Source: JAAYYM01 sp964638005
Lineage (GTDB): Bacteria; Bacillota; Clostridia; Lachnospirales; Lachnospiraceae
Direction of reading: 5' to 3'
NCBI GenBank assembly: GCA_964638005.1
Contig: CAZWXS010000040.1
Coordinates: 1-20,725 of the forward strand
DNA length: 20,725 nt
Shown here: positions 1 through 6,500 of the stretch, one piece after another
How the letters are laid out: the number at the start of each line of letters is the position of its first letter
Numbering within the stretch: the stretch's first letter is position 1
Translations under genes and position numbers: made by a program
Notes under the pieces: model-generated
Database searches by the model: none
Told to the model about the DNA's origin: nothing
The model's input: the letters and a program-made list of their open reading frames with translations, nothing else

Positions 1-91
1 GTAAATCTGTTTTTTGAATTTTCAGGGTTGGTTTATACTGTTTAGTTATCAAGGTGCATTTTCCACCGTAATCGCATTAGGTAGTAGCTGA

Positions 92-180
92 CGGAGAAGG
101 AGGGATTTGAACCCTCGCGCCGCTATTAACGACCTACTCCCTTTCCAGGGGAGCCCCTTCAGCCGCTTGGGTACTTCTCC
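92..180 (-). tRNA. tRNA-Ser (anticodon GGA)
   Basis: A full class II tRNA cloverleaf reads on the minus strand. It has a 7-bp acceptor stem (GGAGAAG/CTTCTCC), a D stem CCC/GGG, an anticodon stem CTCCC/GGGAG around the loop CTGGAAA, a long variable arm typical of serine tRNA, and a T arm GAGGG-TTCAAAT-CCCTC. The anticodon GGA reads UCC and UCU. Position 92 supplies the discriminator G73 expected of tRNA-Ser. No CCA is encoded after it, so CCA must be added by nucleotidyltransferase. It is the second tRNA of a two-gene transcript. Confidence 0.95.
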
Positions 181-229
181 AATCGTGCTGATTACTGTAG
201 AATATTTTAGGCAGACACAAGCCTGCCAG

Positions 230-315
230 CGGAGAGGGTGGGATTCGAACCCACGTGCCCTTTCGGACAAACGGTTTTCAAGACCGCCTCGTTATGACCG
301 CTTCGATACCTCTCC
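230..315 (-). tRNA. tRNA-Ser (anticodon UGA)
   Basis: A class II tRNA cloverleaf reads on the minus strand. The acceptor stem is GGAGAGG/CCTCTCC, the D stem TCG/CGA, the anticodon stem GCGGT/ACCGT around CTTGAAA (anticodon UGA, reading UCA and other UCN codons), followed by a long variable arm and the T arm GTGGG-TTCGAAT-CCCAC. The discriminator is G (position 230) and no CCA is encoded. It is the first tRNA after the promoter at 477-505 and is separated by 49 bases from the tRNA-Ser(GGA) gene. Confidence 0.95.
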
Positions 316-322
316 TTAATAG

Positions 323-340
323 TAGTTACGAAGTAACTGC
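323..340 (-). repeat. Hairpin repeat, left copy A
   Basis: On the minus strand this reads GCAGTTACTTCGTAACTA. It is a 6-bp stem AGTTAC/GTAACT around TTC, flanked by a conserved C/A mismatch. The same unit recurs at 420-437 and, with changed stem bases, at 20616-20632. It lies 8 bases upstream of the mature 5' end of tRNA-Ser(UGA), inside the predicted precursor leader. Confidence 0.75.
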
Positions 341-343
341 TAT

Positions 344-365
344 CGATATTGGTTTACCAATATCG
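344..365. repeat. Perfect palindrome, 9-bp arms
   Basis: The arms CGATATTGG and CCAATATCG are separated by TTTA. The hairpin sits between the two left hairpin-repeat copies, within the leader of the tRNA transcript. No oligo-T follows it on the transcribed strand, so it is not an obvious terminator. Confidence 0.8.
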
Positions 366-419
366 ACCCATTCAATTACCCACGTCCGTTAGTCAACTAC
401 TCCTATGCTCTCATAGTGA

Positions 420-437
420 TAGTTACGAAGTAACTGC
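420..437 (-). repeat. Hairpin repeat, left copy B
   Basis: It has the same 18 bases and orientation as the copy at 323-340 and starts 97 bases away from it. The pair brackets the palindrome at 344-365. Both copies lie downstream of the predicted tRNA promoter. Confidence 0.75.
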
Positions 438-476
438 CCTCGTTGCTAAATCCCGCTTTTATCGGACGCAAACATT

Positions 477-505
477 ATTGTAGCAAAAAGGGCAAACAGT
501 GTCAA
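477..505 (-). promoter_or_regulatory. Promoter of the two tRNA-Ser genes
   Basis: On the minus strand, TTGACA (505-500) and TACAAT (482-477) are separated by exactly 17 bases. This is close to a perfect sigma-A promoter, the type expected for stable RNA genes. Transcription would begin near 470 and run about 155 bases through the hairpin repeats before reaching tRNA-Ser(UGA). The upstream ispD ends only 30 bases before the -35 box with no terminator visible, so some ispD transcripts may also run into the tRNAs. Confidence 0.85.
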
Positions 506-534
506 TCGTTTTTTTTCTTTTTTTCTATCCAATT

Positions 535-1248
535 TTAACCCAGCAATGCATTGGCAATCAGCAGATCTTCCGGTGTCGTAATTTTGATGTTTCCATAAGA
601 ACCTTCCACGAATTTCACTTTGGTATCCTCAAACATCTCAACCACCATCGCATCATCCGTGATGACAATTCCGAGCTGCGATAATTTATCCTCTGCATCT
701 GCCAGTTTCTCGTATGCATCTTTGATTAAATCATAAGAGAATACCTGCGGTGTCTGCATCATCCACACCGTTCGTCTGTCAGGCGTTTCCTTTGCACACT
801 GTTCATCATCGGCTATCTTGACTGTATCCTTTGACGGCATCGCTACAACTGCCGTTCCATACTTGCTGACTGTCTCATGGGCGCGCCGTAATATCTCCTG
901 CGTCACAAACGGCCTTGCACCATCATGTATATATAGGTAGGAACACGATCCATCCTCAATCGCTTTGATTCCGTTCATCACCGAATGGTAGCGTTCTTTT
1001 CCGCCTGCGACAATCTTCTTTACCTTATGAAGTCCATATTTCTCAACAACTTCACTCCGGCAATATTCTATATCGTCTTCTCCGACCACCAAGATAATCT
1101 CATCAATAAAGCTATCCTCAAATATTTTTAAAGAATGATACAGTACCGGTCTGTCGCCGAGCATTAAATACTGCTTCTGCACATCTGAGTTCATCCGTTT
1201 TCCTCGACCCGCAGCCAATACAATTGCCACACACTTTTTCTTTTCCAT
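535..1248 (-). CDS. ispD: 2-C-methyl-D-erythritol 4-phosphate cytidylyltransferase
   Basis: This cytosolic enzyme transfers CMP from CTP to methylerythritol phosphate, the third step of the non-mevalonate isoprenoid pathway. The product is 237 residues, near the usual 230-240. The nucleotide-binding loop LAAGRGKRM is at residues 11-19, with the catalytic-type lysine K25 in VQKQY. DGARP follows in the middle, and a late KITTPEDL segment matches the family. The start is the ATG at 1248, because GGAGG (1259-1255) sits 6 bases upstream; a TTG and an ATG a few codons earlier overlap or abut that site. The gene follows tsaD after 71 bases and probably shares its transcript. The tRNA promoter begins just beyond its stop. 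Confidence 0.95.
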   Translation of the reverse strand: MEKKKCVAIVLAAGRGKRMNSDVQKQYLMLGDRPVLYHSLKIFEDSFIDEIILVVGEDDIEYCRSEVVEKYGLHKVKKIVAGGKERYHSVMNGIKAIEDGSCSYLYIHDGARPFVTQEILRRAHETVSKYGTAVVAMPSKDTVKIADDEQCAKETPDRRTVWMMQTPQVFSYDLIKDAYEKLADAEDKLSQLGIVITDDAMVVEMFEDTKVKFVEGSYGNIKITTPEDLLIANALLG

Positions 1249-1319
1249 ATCCATCCTCCGGTTCAAATCACTTAATCATTTTACAGATCAATGCAGCATC
1301 AATTCCGTCTTCAACATCT

Positions 1320-2360
1320 TCATCGCTCACCCAACTTCAGATTCGGCACTGCATTCAGATCCAGACCGCTGCGGACTCCGTTTTTGAATTCATAATATGC
1401 TGCCACACCAATCATGGCTGCATTATCGGTACAGAGGATGGGAGACGGATAGTACAGTTCAATCCCCTCTCTCCTGCATGCCTCATCCATTGCAGCACGC
1501 AGGGCGCTGTTAGATGCAACACCGCCTGCCATGGCAAACTTCCGAAAGCCCTGTGCCTTAACGGCGGCAATCGAGTGCTCCACCAGCACATCGGTAACTG
1601 CTTTCTGAAAGGAAGCCGCCACATCTGCCTGTACATAAGATTCTCCTTTCATCTCGCAGCTATTCAAATAATTGAGCACTGCCGACTTCAAACCGCTGAA
1701 GCTGAAATCGTACAAAGAATCCTCTATCTTGGCACGCGGAAATACAATTGCTTCTGCATTGCCTTCCTTTGCCACCTTATCAATCTTTGGTCCGCCCGGA
1801 TATCCGAGTCCAATGGCTCGCGCCACCTTGTCAAAGGCCTCTCCTGCCGCATCATCGCGTGTACGGCCAAGTATCTCATATACGCCATAATCCTGCACCT
1901 TGACCAGATGTGTATGCCCTCCGGATACCACCAACGACATAAACGGAGGCTCCAGCTCTTTATGTTCAATATAATTTGCCGATATATGCCCTTCAATATG
2001 ATGTACTCCAACGAGGGGAATTCCTGTGGCAAAACTGATTGCCTTAGCTTCCGCAACACCCACAAGTAAGGCCCCGACCAGACCGGGACCATATGTTACT
2101 CCTATGGCATCAATGTCCTGAAGCGTCACCCCCGCCGCAGAAAGTGCTTCTTCAATCACCTGATTGATCTTCTCAATGTGCTTACGCGAAGCAATCTCAG
2201 GAACCACACCTCCATATAGGGTATGCAGCGCAATTTGAGAAGAGATAATATTAGAGAGCACCTCTCGTCCGTTTTTTACAACAGCCGCAGCCGTTTCGTC
2301 ACAGGAGCTCTCAATCCCTAATATCAATATGTCTTTTTCTGTTTCTGTCTTGTTACTCAT
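1320..2360 (-). CDS. tsaD: tRNA N6-adenosine threonylcarbamoyltransferase
   Basis: TsaD transfers threonylcarbamoyl from threonylcarbamoyl-AMP to A37 of ANN-decoding tRNAs, working with TsaB and TsaE. The 346-residue product has the family hallmarks: GIESSCDET at residues 15-23, GGVVPEIASRKH at 50-61, the metal ligands H121 and H125 in HHIEGH, SGGHTHL, and the C-terminal AGGVASNSALR segment. The start is the ATG at 2360, with GGAG 6 bases upstream; a GTG one codon earlier is too close to that site. Its first 8 bases overlap the end of the preceding unknown gene, suggesting translational coupling. tsaB and tsaE lie 2.3-3.5 kb upstream on the same strand. Confidence 0.97.
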   Translation of the reverse strand: MSNKTETEKDILILGIESSCDETAAAVVKNGREVLSNIISSQIALHTLYGGVVPEIASRKHIEKINQVIEEALSAAGVTLQDIDAIGVTYGPGLVGALLVGVAEAKAISFATGIPLVGVHHIEGHISANYIEHKELEPPFMSLVVSGGHTHLVKVQDYGVYEILGRTRDDAAGEAFDKVARAIGLGYPGGPKIDKVAKEGNAEAIVFPRAKIEDSLYDFSFSGLKSAVLNYLNSCEMKGESYVQADVAASFQKAVTDVLVEHSIAAVKAQGFRKFAMAGGVASNSALRAAMDEACRREGIELYYPSPILCTDNAAMIGVAAYYEFKNGVRSGLDLNAVPNLKLGER

Positions 2361-2931
2361 CACTCGCTCCGATCGGGCTCACTACCCATCCGTAGATCTT
2401 CCAGTGCCCCTCGTCATCCTTTCTCAATAAGAAATCCTCCTGTGTCGAACCCAGCTCGGTTCCTATACGCAGTGTATAGATACAGGAAAGCTTTGCCCAG
2501 TCAAATCCGTCTCTTGTGTAATATTCCACATCCACGCTTGAAGACACAGAGTAGGAAGAAACCGTCTTCTTCTCTTCCTTATATTTGTCAATATCCTCAG
2601 CCAACATCCGAATGTACTGCTCCTCGGTCTGATTGGCCTGTAATTCTGCATCATATAGTTCACGTGCCTTCTTCGCCAGTGCAATGACCTCTTCGTTGTC
2701 ATGCTCTTCATTATAAAATGCTATGGTGAGGTCACTGTAATATTTCAGTACTTCCTTAGGAGACGGCGGATAATTCTTCTCCAGATTTCGTGAAAGAGCT
2801 TCTTGGGTAGCCGTCAGCTGTATGACTTCTTCTTTTTCTCCGGAAGTCTTATTGGACAAATATGCATAATAGCCCACTACCAGTAATATCATGATTACTG
2901 CCAGTATCAGACCTTTCGCTCCCTTTGTCAC
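2353..2931 (-). CDS. Unknown protein with one N-terminal membrane helix
   Basis: I do not assign a function. The 192-residue product begins with a short basic stretch and one hydrophobic segment (about residues 7-25), consistent with an N-in membrane anchor or an uncleaved signal. A mostly helical, charged region follows (about 35-115), then a beta-rich C-terminal part containing YYTRDGFDW and GHWKIYGWVV, reminiscent of small extracytoplasmic domains. The start chosen is the GTG at 2931, 7 bases after AGGAGG; a GTG two codons earlier is only 1 base from it. It lies 47 bases after rnz and overlaps tsaD by 8 bases, so it belongs to the same operon. Whether it is linked to tRNA modification or merely co-transcribed is unknown. 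Confidence 0.8.
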   Translation of the reverse strand: MTKGAKGLILAVIMILLVVGYYAYLSNKTSGEKEEVIQLTATQEALSRNLEKNYPPSPKEVLKYYSDLTIAFYNEEHDNEEVIALAKKARELYDAELQANQTEEQYIRMLAEDIDKYKEEKKTVSSYSVSSSVDVEYYTRDGFDWAKLSCIYTLRIGTELGSTQEDFLLRKDDEGHWKIYGWVVSPIGASDE

Positions 2932-2978
2932 AGCCACCCCTCCTTTCTCCGTCTTCCACTCATCTTGTCTCTAATCAC

Positions 2979-3890
2979 TTAGTCCTCTTCAAAGTCCAAG
3001 GTTACCGTCTTTGCATCCTTGCCTGCGTGTGCATTCGAAAATATCTCTCTGACCTTCGGCATGAATTCCTTTGGATTCACAAGCGACGGGCTGTAGTGCG
3101 TCAACCACATCTCCTGTACTTCGGCATCCTTTGCCATTTGAGCCGCCTCATAAAATGTCATATGCTTATGCTCTCTTGCCTTCTGCTCTTTATCCGGCTC
3201 TCCATACATACCTTCACATACAAACAGATCGGCATAAGCCGCATTCTTAACAATTAAATCGGTCGGTCTTGTATCTGTACAATAAGTCAGCTTAATACCC
3301 TTGCGTGGTGGTCCGAGCACCATATCCGGTGTATAGGTACCTTCAGGTGTCTCAATCTCCTCGCCCTTTTGCAGACGGCTCCAGTACTGCATCGGAATGT
3401 TTTTTTCCTTCGCATTTTCTACACTGAACTTGCCTGCCCTGTCAATCACGATACTATAGCCATAGCAGGTAATGTTATGATTGACCCGAAAAGCTTCTAT
3501 CCGAAACTCTCCGAAATCAAGTGTCTGCTCTATCTCCGTCAGTTCTATGAATTGCAGCTCAAACGGAAGCTCCGGCGCAATCATACGAAGTGCCGTCACA
3601 ACACGTTCCAGACCTCTGGGGCCGATCAGTTTGAGCGGCTCGGTACGTTCCGCATTTCCCATTGTAAGCAGGAGTCCCGGCAATCCGCTGATGTGATCTG
3701 CGTGATAATGCGTAAAGCAGAGGACATCAATCGGCTTGGCACTCCATCCTTTTTCTTTCATTGCAATCTGGGTTCCTTCACCGCAATCTATCAAAATACT
3801 GCTTCCGTTGAATCTCATCATCAGGGAAGTCAGCCATCGATACGGAAGCGGCATCATGCCCCCCGTCCCGAGCAAACAAACATCTAACAT
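2979..3890 (-). CDS. rnz: Ribonuclease Z (tRNA 3' endonuclease)
   Basis: RNase Z cuts precursor tRNA after the discriminator base, mainly in transcripts lacking an encoded CCA, which is the case for both tRNA-Ser genes in this window. The 303-residue metallo-beta-lactamase-fold product has an N-terminal LLGTGGMMP, the zinc motif THYHADH at residues 60-66, a later histidine in FRVNHNI, CTDTRPT carrying a ligand aspartate, and WLTHYSP near the C terminus. Length agrees with the short bacterial form. The ATG at 3890 follows the stop of the zinc-ribbon gene by 2 bases. An AAGGAG 11 bases upstream lies inside that gene's last codons, so the two are probably translated together. Confidence 0.95.
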   Translation of the reverse strand: MLDVCLLGTGGMMPLPYRWLTSLMMRFNGSSILIDCGEGTQIAMKEKGWSAKPIDVLCFTHYHADHISGLPGLLLTMGNAERTEPLKLIGPRGLERVVTALRMIAPELPFELQFIELTEIEQTLDFGEFRIEAFRVNHNITCYGYSIVIDRAGKFSVENAKEKNIPMQYWSRLQKGEEIETPEGTYTPDMVLGPPRKGIKLTYCTDTRPTDLIVKNAAYADLFVCEGMYGEPDKEQKAREHKHMTFYEAAQMAKDAEVQEMWLTHYSPSLVNPKEFMPKVREIFSNAHAGKDAKTVTLDFEED

Positions 3891-3892
3891 TC

Positions 3893-4138
3893 CTATAGTA
3901 ACTCCTTCGCATTTCTGATGGTAGCCGGTATCTCAAACTGCAGCATCAGGTTGTCATAGCATTTCTCGCACAGATCAAAACTGTGGACTTGTCCGTCTTT
4001 GTCAGAAAAATAACCAAATACATTATCTACGGAAATAATGCCTTCTTTTACAATTCCTCCGTCCGTCTCTAATTTACGTCCGCAATAATTGCAAAATACT
4101 TCTGTCAATTCCTTGTTGTTCTCGTCGTACTTTCGCAT
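3893..4138 (-). CDS. Small zinc-ribbon protein of unknown function
   Basis: The 81-residue product has two CxxC pairs, CNYC (C16, C19) and CEKC (C57, C60), about 37 residues apart. This is the layout of a single zinc-ribbon or rubredoxin-like site. The middle is acidic and probably beta-structured; the C terminus is helical. The start is the ATG at 4138, preceded at 7 bases by AAGGAGG; the open frame extends upstream but without a comparable site. It follows rimI after an 89-base gap holding a TATAAT at 4181-4176 without a convincing -35 box, so an extra promoter is possible but weak. It sits 2 bases before rnz. Function is unknown. Confidence 0.8.
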   Translation of the reverse strand: MRKYDENNKELTEVFCNYCGRKLETDGGIVKEGIISVDNVFGYFSDKDGQVHSFDLCEKCYDNLMLQFEIPATIRNAKELL

Positions 4139-4227
4139 ATTTACGCCTCCTTGTGATAATCTTGTCTCTATTTTGATTATACAAGGTGTCCTTTTCAAAA
4201 AATAGTGGTAATTACTCCATGTCCTGT

Positions 4228-4662
4228 CTATCTCTTCCACATGATCACCGCATTTTCACGCGGTTTTTCATAAAAATCTTTTCGTATTCCCTCAGACACG
4301 AATCCAAGTTCTTCATATACATGTATCGCAGCCAGATTGCTCTGTCTGACTTCCAGTGTGAATGCTGTAATTCCCATCTTCCTGCCGCGTTCCAATAACG
4401 CTTTCAGCATCTTTTTGCCGAATCCGCGATTCCTGTATGCTTCACCGACCGCAACATTGGTAATCTCAGCTTCACCGACGATGTTTCGCATACCGCATCC
4501 GCCCACTATTATATTACCAAAAAGTGCCACAAGATACAATAGATGATCCTGCTCTAACATATCTACAAAATCCTGTCTGCGCCACGGCATGGAAAAAGTT
4601 GCTTCTTCCAATTCACACACCGCATCAATGTCACTTTCCTGCATTTCCCTGATTTCTAACAT
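4228..4662 (-). CDS. rimI: Ribosomal protein S18-alanine N-acetyltransferase
   Basis: This is a GNAT-fold acetyltransferase, named for acetylating the N-terminal alanine of ribosomal protein S18 using acetyl-CoA. The 144-residue product has the acetyl-CoA loop RNRGFG at 77-82, E104 in LEVR and Y116 in HVYEELGF, matching the residues used as base and acid in Salmonella RimI. MPW near residue 25 is also typical. It overlaps tsaB by 7 bases, the classic tsaB-rimI-tsaD neighbourhood; here rimI and tsaD are separated by three genes. The true substrate in this organism is not provable from sequence. Confidence 0.92.
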   Translation of the reverse strand: MLEIREMQESDIDAVCELEEATFSMPWRRQDFVDMLEQDHLLYLVALFGNIIVGGCGMRNIVGEAEITNVAVGEAYRNRGFGKKMLKALLERGRKMGITAFTLEVRQSNLAAIHVYEELGFVSEGIRKDFYEKPRENAVIMWKR

Positions 4663-5390
4663 TTCTCCGCCTTCTGCTTCTCCTGCAGTTCACGTTCTGC
4701 CTGCGAAAGCCTCAGATAATCCGGCTTATGTTCGGCAGCCGTCTGCACATGCTTTCCACAGGGTCTTCCGCCTTCTTCTTCAAAATACTGCATAGCCAAT
4801 ACTCCGAGAGCACCCGCCCGCTGTCTGCTCATATGCGCCGGTGCAAATGAATACGGAACCTTCATAAGTTCTGACAGCTTGTCCTTAAATACAGGAACAC
4901 CGTCCCCCAAAAATATAACTGCCTGTGATGTTTCATTGATCTGCTCTACGATGTCTTCCAGCATAACCGCACATTGTGCAACATGCGTCTCGAGTCTGTC
5001 GCCCGCACATGTATACAGTCCGGTATAAACCTGTCCTCGCCTCGCATCCATGATCGGGCAGATCAATCGATCCGTCTCACACAGATTATATGCCAGTGCA
5101 TCTACCGTCGGCACCGAAATCACAGGCTTATCCAAAGCAAGCCCCAATCCCTTTGCTGTAGCAGAACCTATCCGAAGTCCCGTAAAGGAGCCCGGTCCTG
5201 CTGTCACCGCAATTGCATCTATCGTTTGAAGATCCAGATCTGTCATCTGCTTGATCTCATCCAGCATCGGAACCAGTGTCTGTGAATGCGTCTTCTTATA
5301 ATTGATTGTATACTCGGCAAGCATTTCCGTGTCTTCCAGCACTGCCACGGAGGCCACCAGACCTGAACTGTCAATTGCTAATATCTTCAC
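4656..5390 (-). CDS. tsaB: tRNA threonylcarbamoyladenosine synthesis protein TsaB
   Basis: TsaB is an ASKHA-fold partner that dimerises with TsaD to form the t6A37 synthesis complex; it has no catalytic site of its own. The 244-residue product starts MKILAIDSSG and contains the family signature TAGPGSFTGLRIG (about 64-76), then MDARRGQVY. The start is GTG at 5390, with AAGGGGA about 7 bases upstream. It follows tsaE by 3 bases and overlaps rimI by 7, so tsaE-tsaB-rimI are tightly coupled. Confidence 0.96.
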   Translation of the reverse strand: MKILAIDSSGLVASVAVLEDTEMLAEYTINYKKTHSQTLVPMLDEIKQMTDLDLQTIDAIAVTAGPGSFTGLRIGSATAKGLGLALDKPVISVPTVDALAYNLCETDRLICPIMDARRGQVYTGLYTCAGDRLETHVAQCAVMLEDIVEQINETSQAVIFLGDGVPVFKDKLSELMKVPYSFAPAHMSRQRAGALGVLAMQYFEEEGGRPCGKHVQTAAEHKPDYLRLSQAERELQEKQKAEKC

Positions 5391-5393
5391 GCT

Positions 5394-5825
5394 CTATTCC
5401 CCTTTTACTCCTATCGTAATCTTACGATAATCAAATCCCCGCGCCGGATCTTTTTCTATCACGATTCTCTTGGCATCTGCCGGTATCAGTTCTGCAATCA
5501 GATCCGCCCACTCCACAATACACAATCCTTCGCCAAAGAAATAGTCCTCATATCCGATTTCATCCATCTCTTCCACATCACCGATGCGATACACATCAAA
5601 ATGATAAAACGGAATCCTGCCATCCTCATATATCTGGACGATTGTAAATGTGGGACTGCTGATTGGTTCTGTAATCCCAAGTCCGCTCGCAACTCCCTGT
5701 GTAAATACTGTCTTGCCGACACCCAGATCTCCGATTAAGGTAATCACATCTCCGGCAGCCGCCTCTCGTCCTATTTTCTCTCCCAGCGCAAAAGTCTCCT
5801 CGGCGCTCAATGTTTCTACCGTCAT
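5394..5825 (-). CDS. tsaE: tRNA threonylcarbamoyladenosine synthesis ATPase TsaE
   Basis: TsaE is a P-loop ATPase that binds the TsaB-TsaD complex and is needed for multiple rounds of t6A synthesis. The 143-residue product has the Walker A loop GDLGVGKT at 32-39, SSPTFTIVQIY, HFDVYRI (about 76-82) and VEWAD, all diagnostic of the family. The ATG at 5825 is 8 bases after the stop of the YcxB-like gene. AAGGGG formed by that gene's last codons and a closer TAGGG are candidate ribosome-binding sites. Confidence 0.96.
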   Translation of the reverse strand: MTVETLSAEETFALGEKIGREAAAGDVITLIGDLGVGKTVFTQGVASGLGITEPISSPTFTIVQIYEDGRIPFYHFDVYRIGDVEEMDEIGYEDYFFGEGLCIVEWADLIAELIPADAKRIVIEKDPARGFDYRKITIGVKGE

Positions 5826-5833
5826 GTACTGCC

Positions 5834-6313
5834 CTACCCCTTGATGTTGACCTTTTTAGGCTCCATATGCGTTGATATCATCTCTATAACTGCCATTCTC
5901 TGATCTCCGAGATCGGACTTCGGAAATATGCTGGCGCATCGCTTGCTTGTATATACGATGATGCTCTTTCCGGTCGATACAGCCTTATACATATCCTTCC
6001 ATGCCTGAGAGTCCTCTTCCTCACCTACTTTGACGGTAAGACCCTCATCATTCAAAACATAATGCAGTGTTTCTTTAAATACCGGACTCAGCAGCACCTG
6101 TTTCTTTGCGTTCATATACAGAGCGATCGGAAGATAAAGGACTACGACGATTCCCGCAATCAGATACAGCCACTTTCCCGAAGCCGCAAAGGCTGCAATG
6201 AGCAACACTCCCACCGCTTCTCCCAAAATTCCCTGAAAACTTGTAAATGTATGATACAGCATATAATCATACATCTTATTTGTTGTCATTTTTACATCAA
6301 ATTCAACCTGCAT
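5834..6313 (-). CDS. YcxB-like membrane protein
   Basis: The 159-residue product has two adjacent membrane helices (about 28-46 and 48-67). A C-terminal cytosolic beta-rich segment follows, with LNDEGLTV, a tryptophan in QAWKDMYKAV, and IFPKSDLGDQ. This order resembles YcxB-like proteins, whose function is not established. The start is the ATG at 6313, with AGGAG 8 bases upstream. The frame is open 12 more codons without such a site. It is the first gene after the promoter at 6423-6451 and leads the tsaE-tsaB-rimI cluster. The family link is by pattern only. Confidence 0.75.
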   Translation of the reverse strand: MQVEFDVKMTTNKMYDYMLYHTFTSFQGILGEAVGVLLIAAFAASGKWLYLIAGIVVVLYLPIALYMNAKKQVLLSPVFKETLHYVLNDEGLTVKVGEEEDSQAWKDMYKAVSTGKSIIVYTSKRCASIFPKSDLGDQRMAVIEMISTHMEPKKVNIKG

Positions 6314-6376
6314 CTTCGCATCTCCTATAAATTCACTTAATCGGCACACCTACCGTGTATACAACCTCATTTAAAC

Positions 6377-6406
6377 AGAGCACCTACAGTCTGCCGCAGG
6401 TGCTCT
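6377..6406. repeat. Hairpin between ribU and the YcxB-like gene
   Basis: The arms AGAGCACCT and AGGTGCTCT are separated by 12 bases. Only a weak GTTT follows on the minus strand. It lies about 10 bases after the predicted start of the YcxB-tsa transcript, so it would form a 5'-end stem-loop in that mRNA. It could also act as a weak terminator of ribU transcripts. Confidence 0.65.
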
Positions 6407-6422
6407 GAATCTGTCTCAATCT

Positions 6423-6451
6423 ATTATACTTACAAATCACGTCAAGCGCAA
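6423..6451 (-). promoter_or_regulatory. Probable promoter of the YcxB-like/tsa operon
   Basis: On the minus strand TTGCGC (6451-6446) and a perfect TATAAT (6428-6423) are spaced by 17 bases. An overlapping TTGACG is nearer consensus as a -35 box, but only 11 bases from TATAAT. Initiation near 6416 would give a leader of about 100 bases containing the hairpin at 6377-6406. Confidence 0.6.
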
Positions 6452-6500
6452 CCTCGACTTCTGATAAATCCAAGATGCAAAACCATGATGTATATTTCCG

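Noticed and set aside
1..91. Additional tRNA or terminator beyond tRNA-Ser(GGA)
   Set aside because: There is no third cloverleaf and no stem followed by oligo-T; only a weak GGTG/CACC pairing is visible.
323..437. CRISPR array from the repeated hairpin units
   Set aside because: There are only two copies with an 80-base gap containing a palindrome, no regular spacers and no cas genes.
1224..2069. Open frame of 281 codons on the plus strand opposite tsaD
   Set aside because: It is antisense to tsaD and ispD, has unnatural composition and no start signals.
4176..4199. Promoter between rimI and the zinc-ribbon gene
   Set aside because: TATAAT is present, but the nearest TTGAAA is only 11 bases away and no acceptable -35 box lies at 16-18 bases. 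Kept only as a remark in the gene entry.
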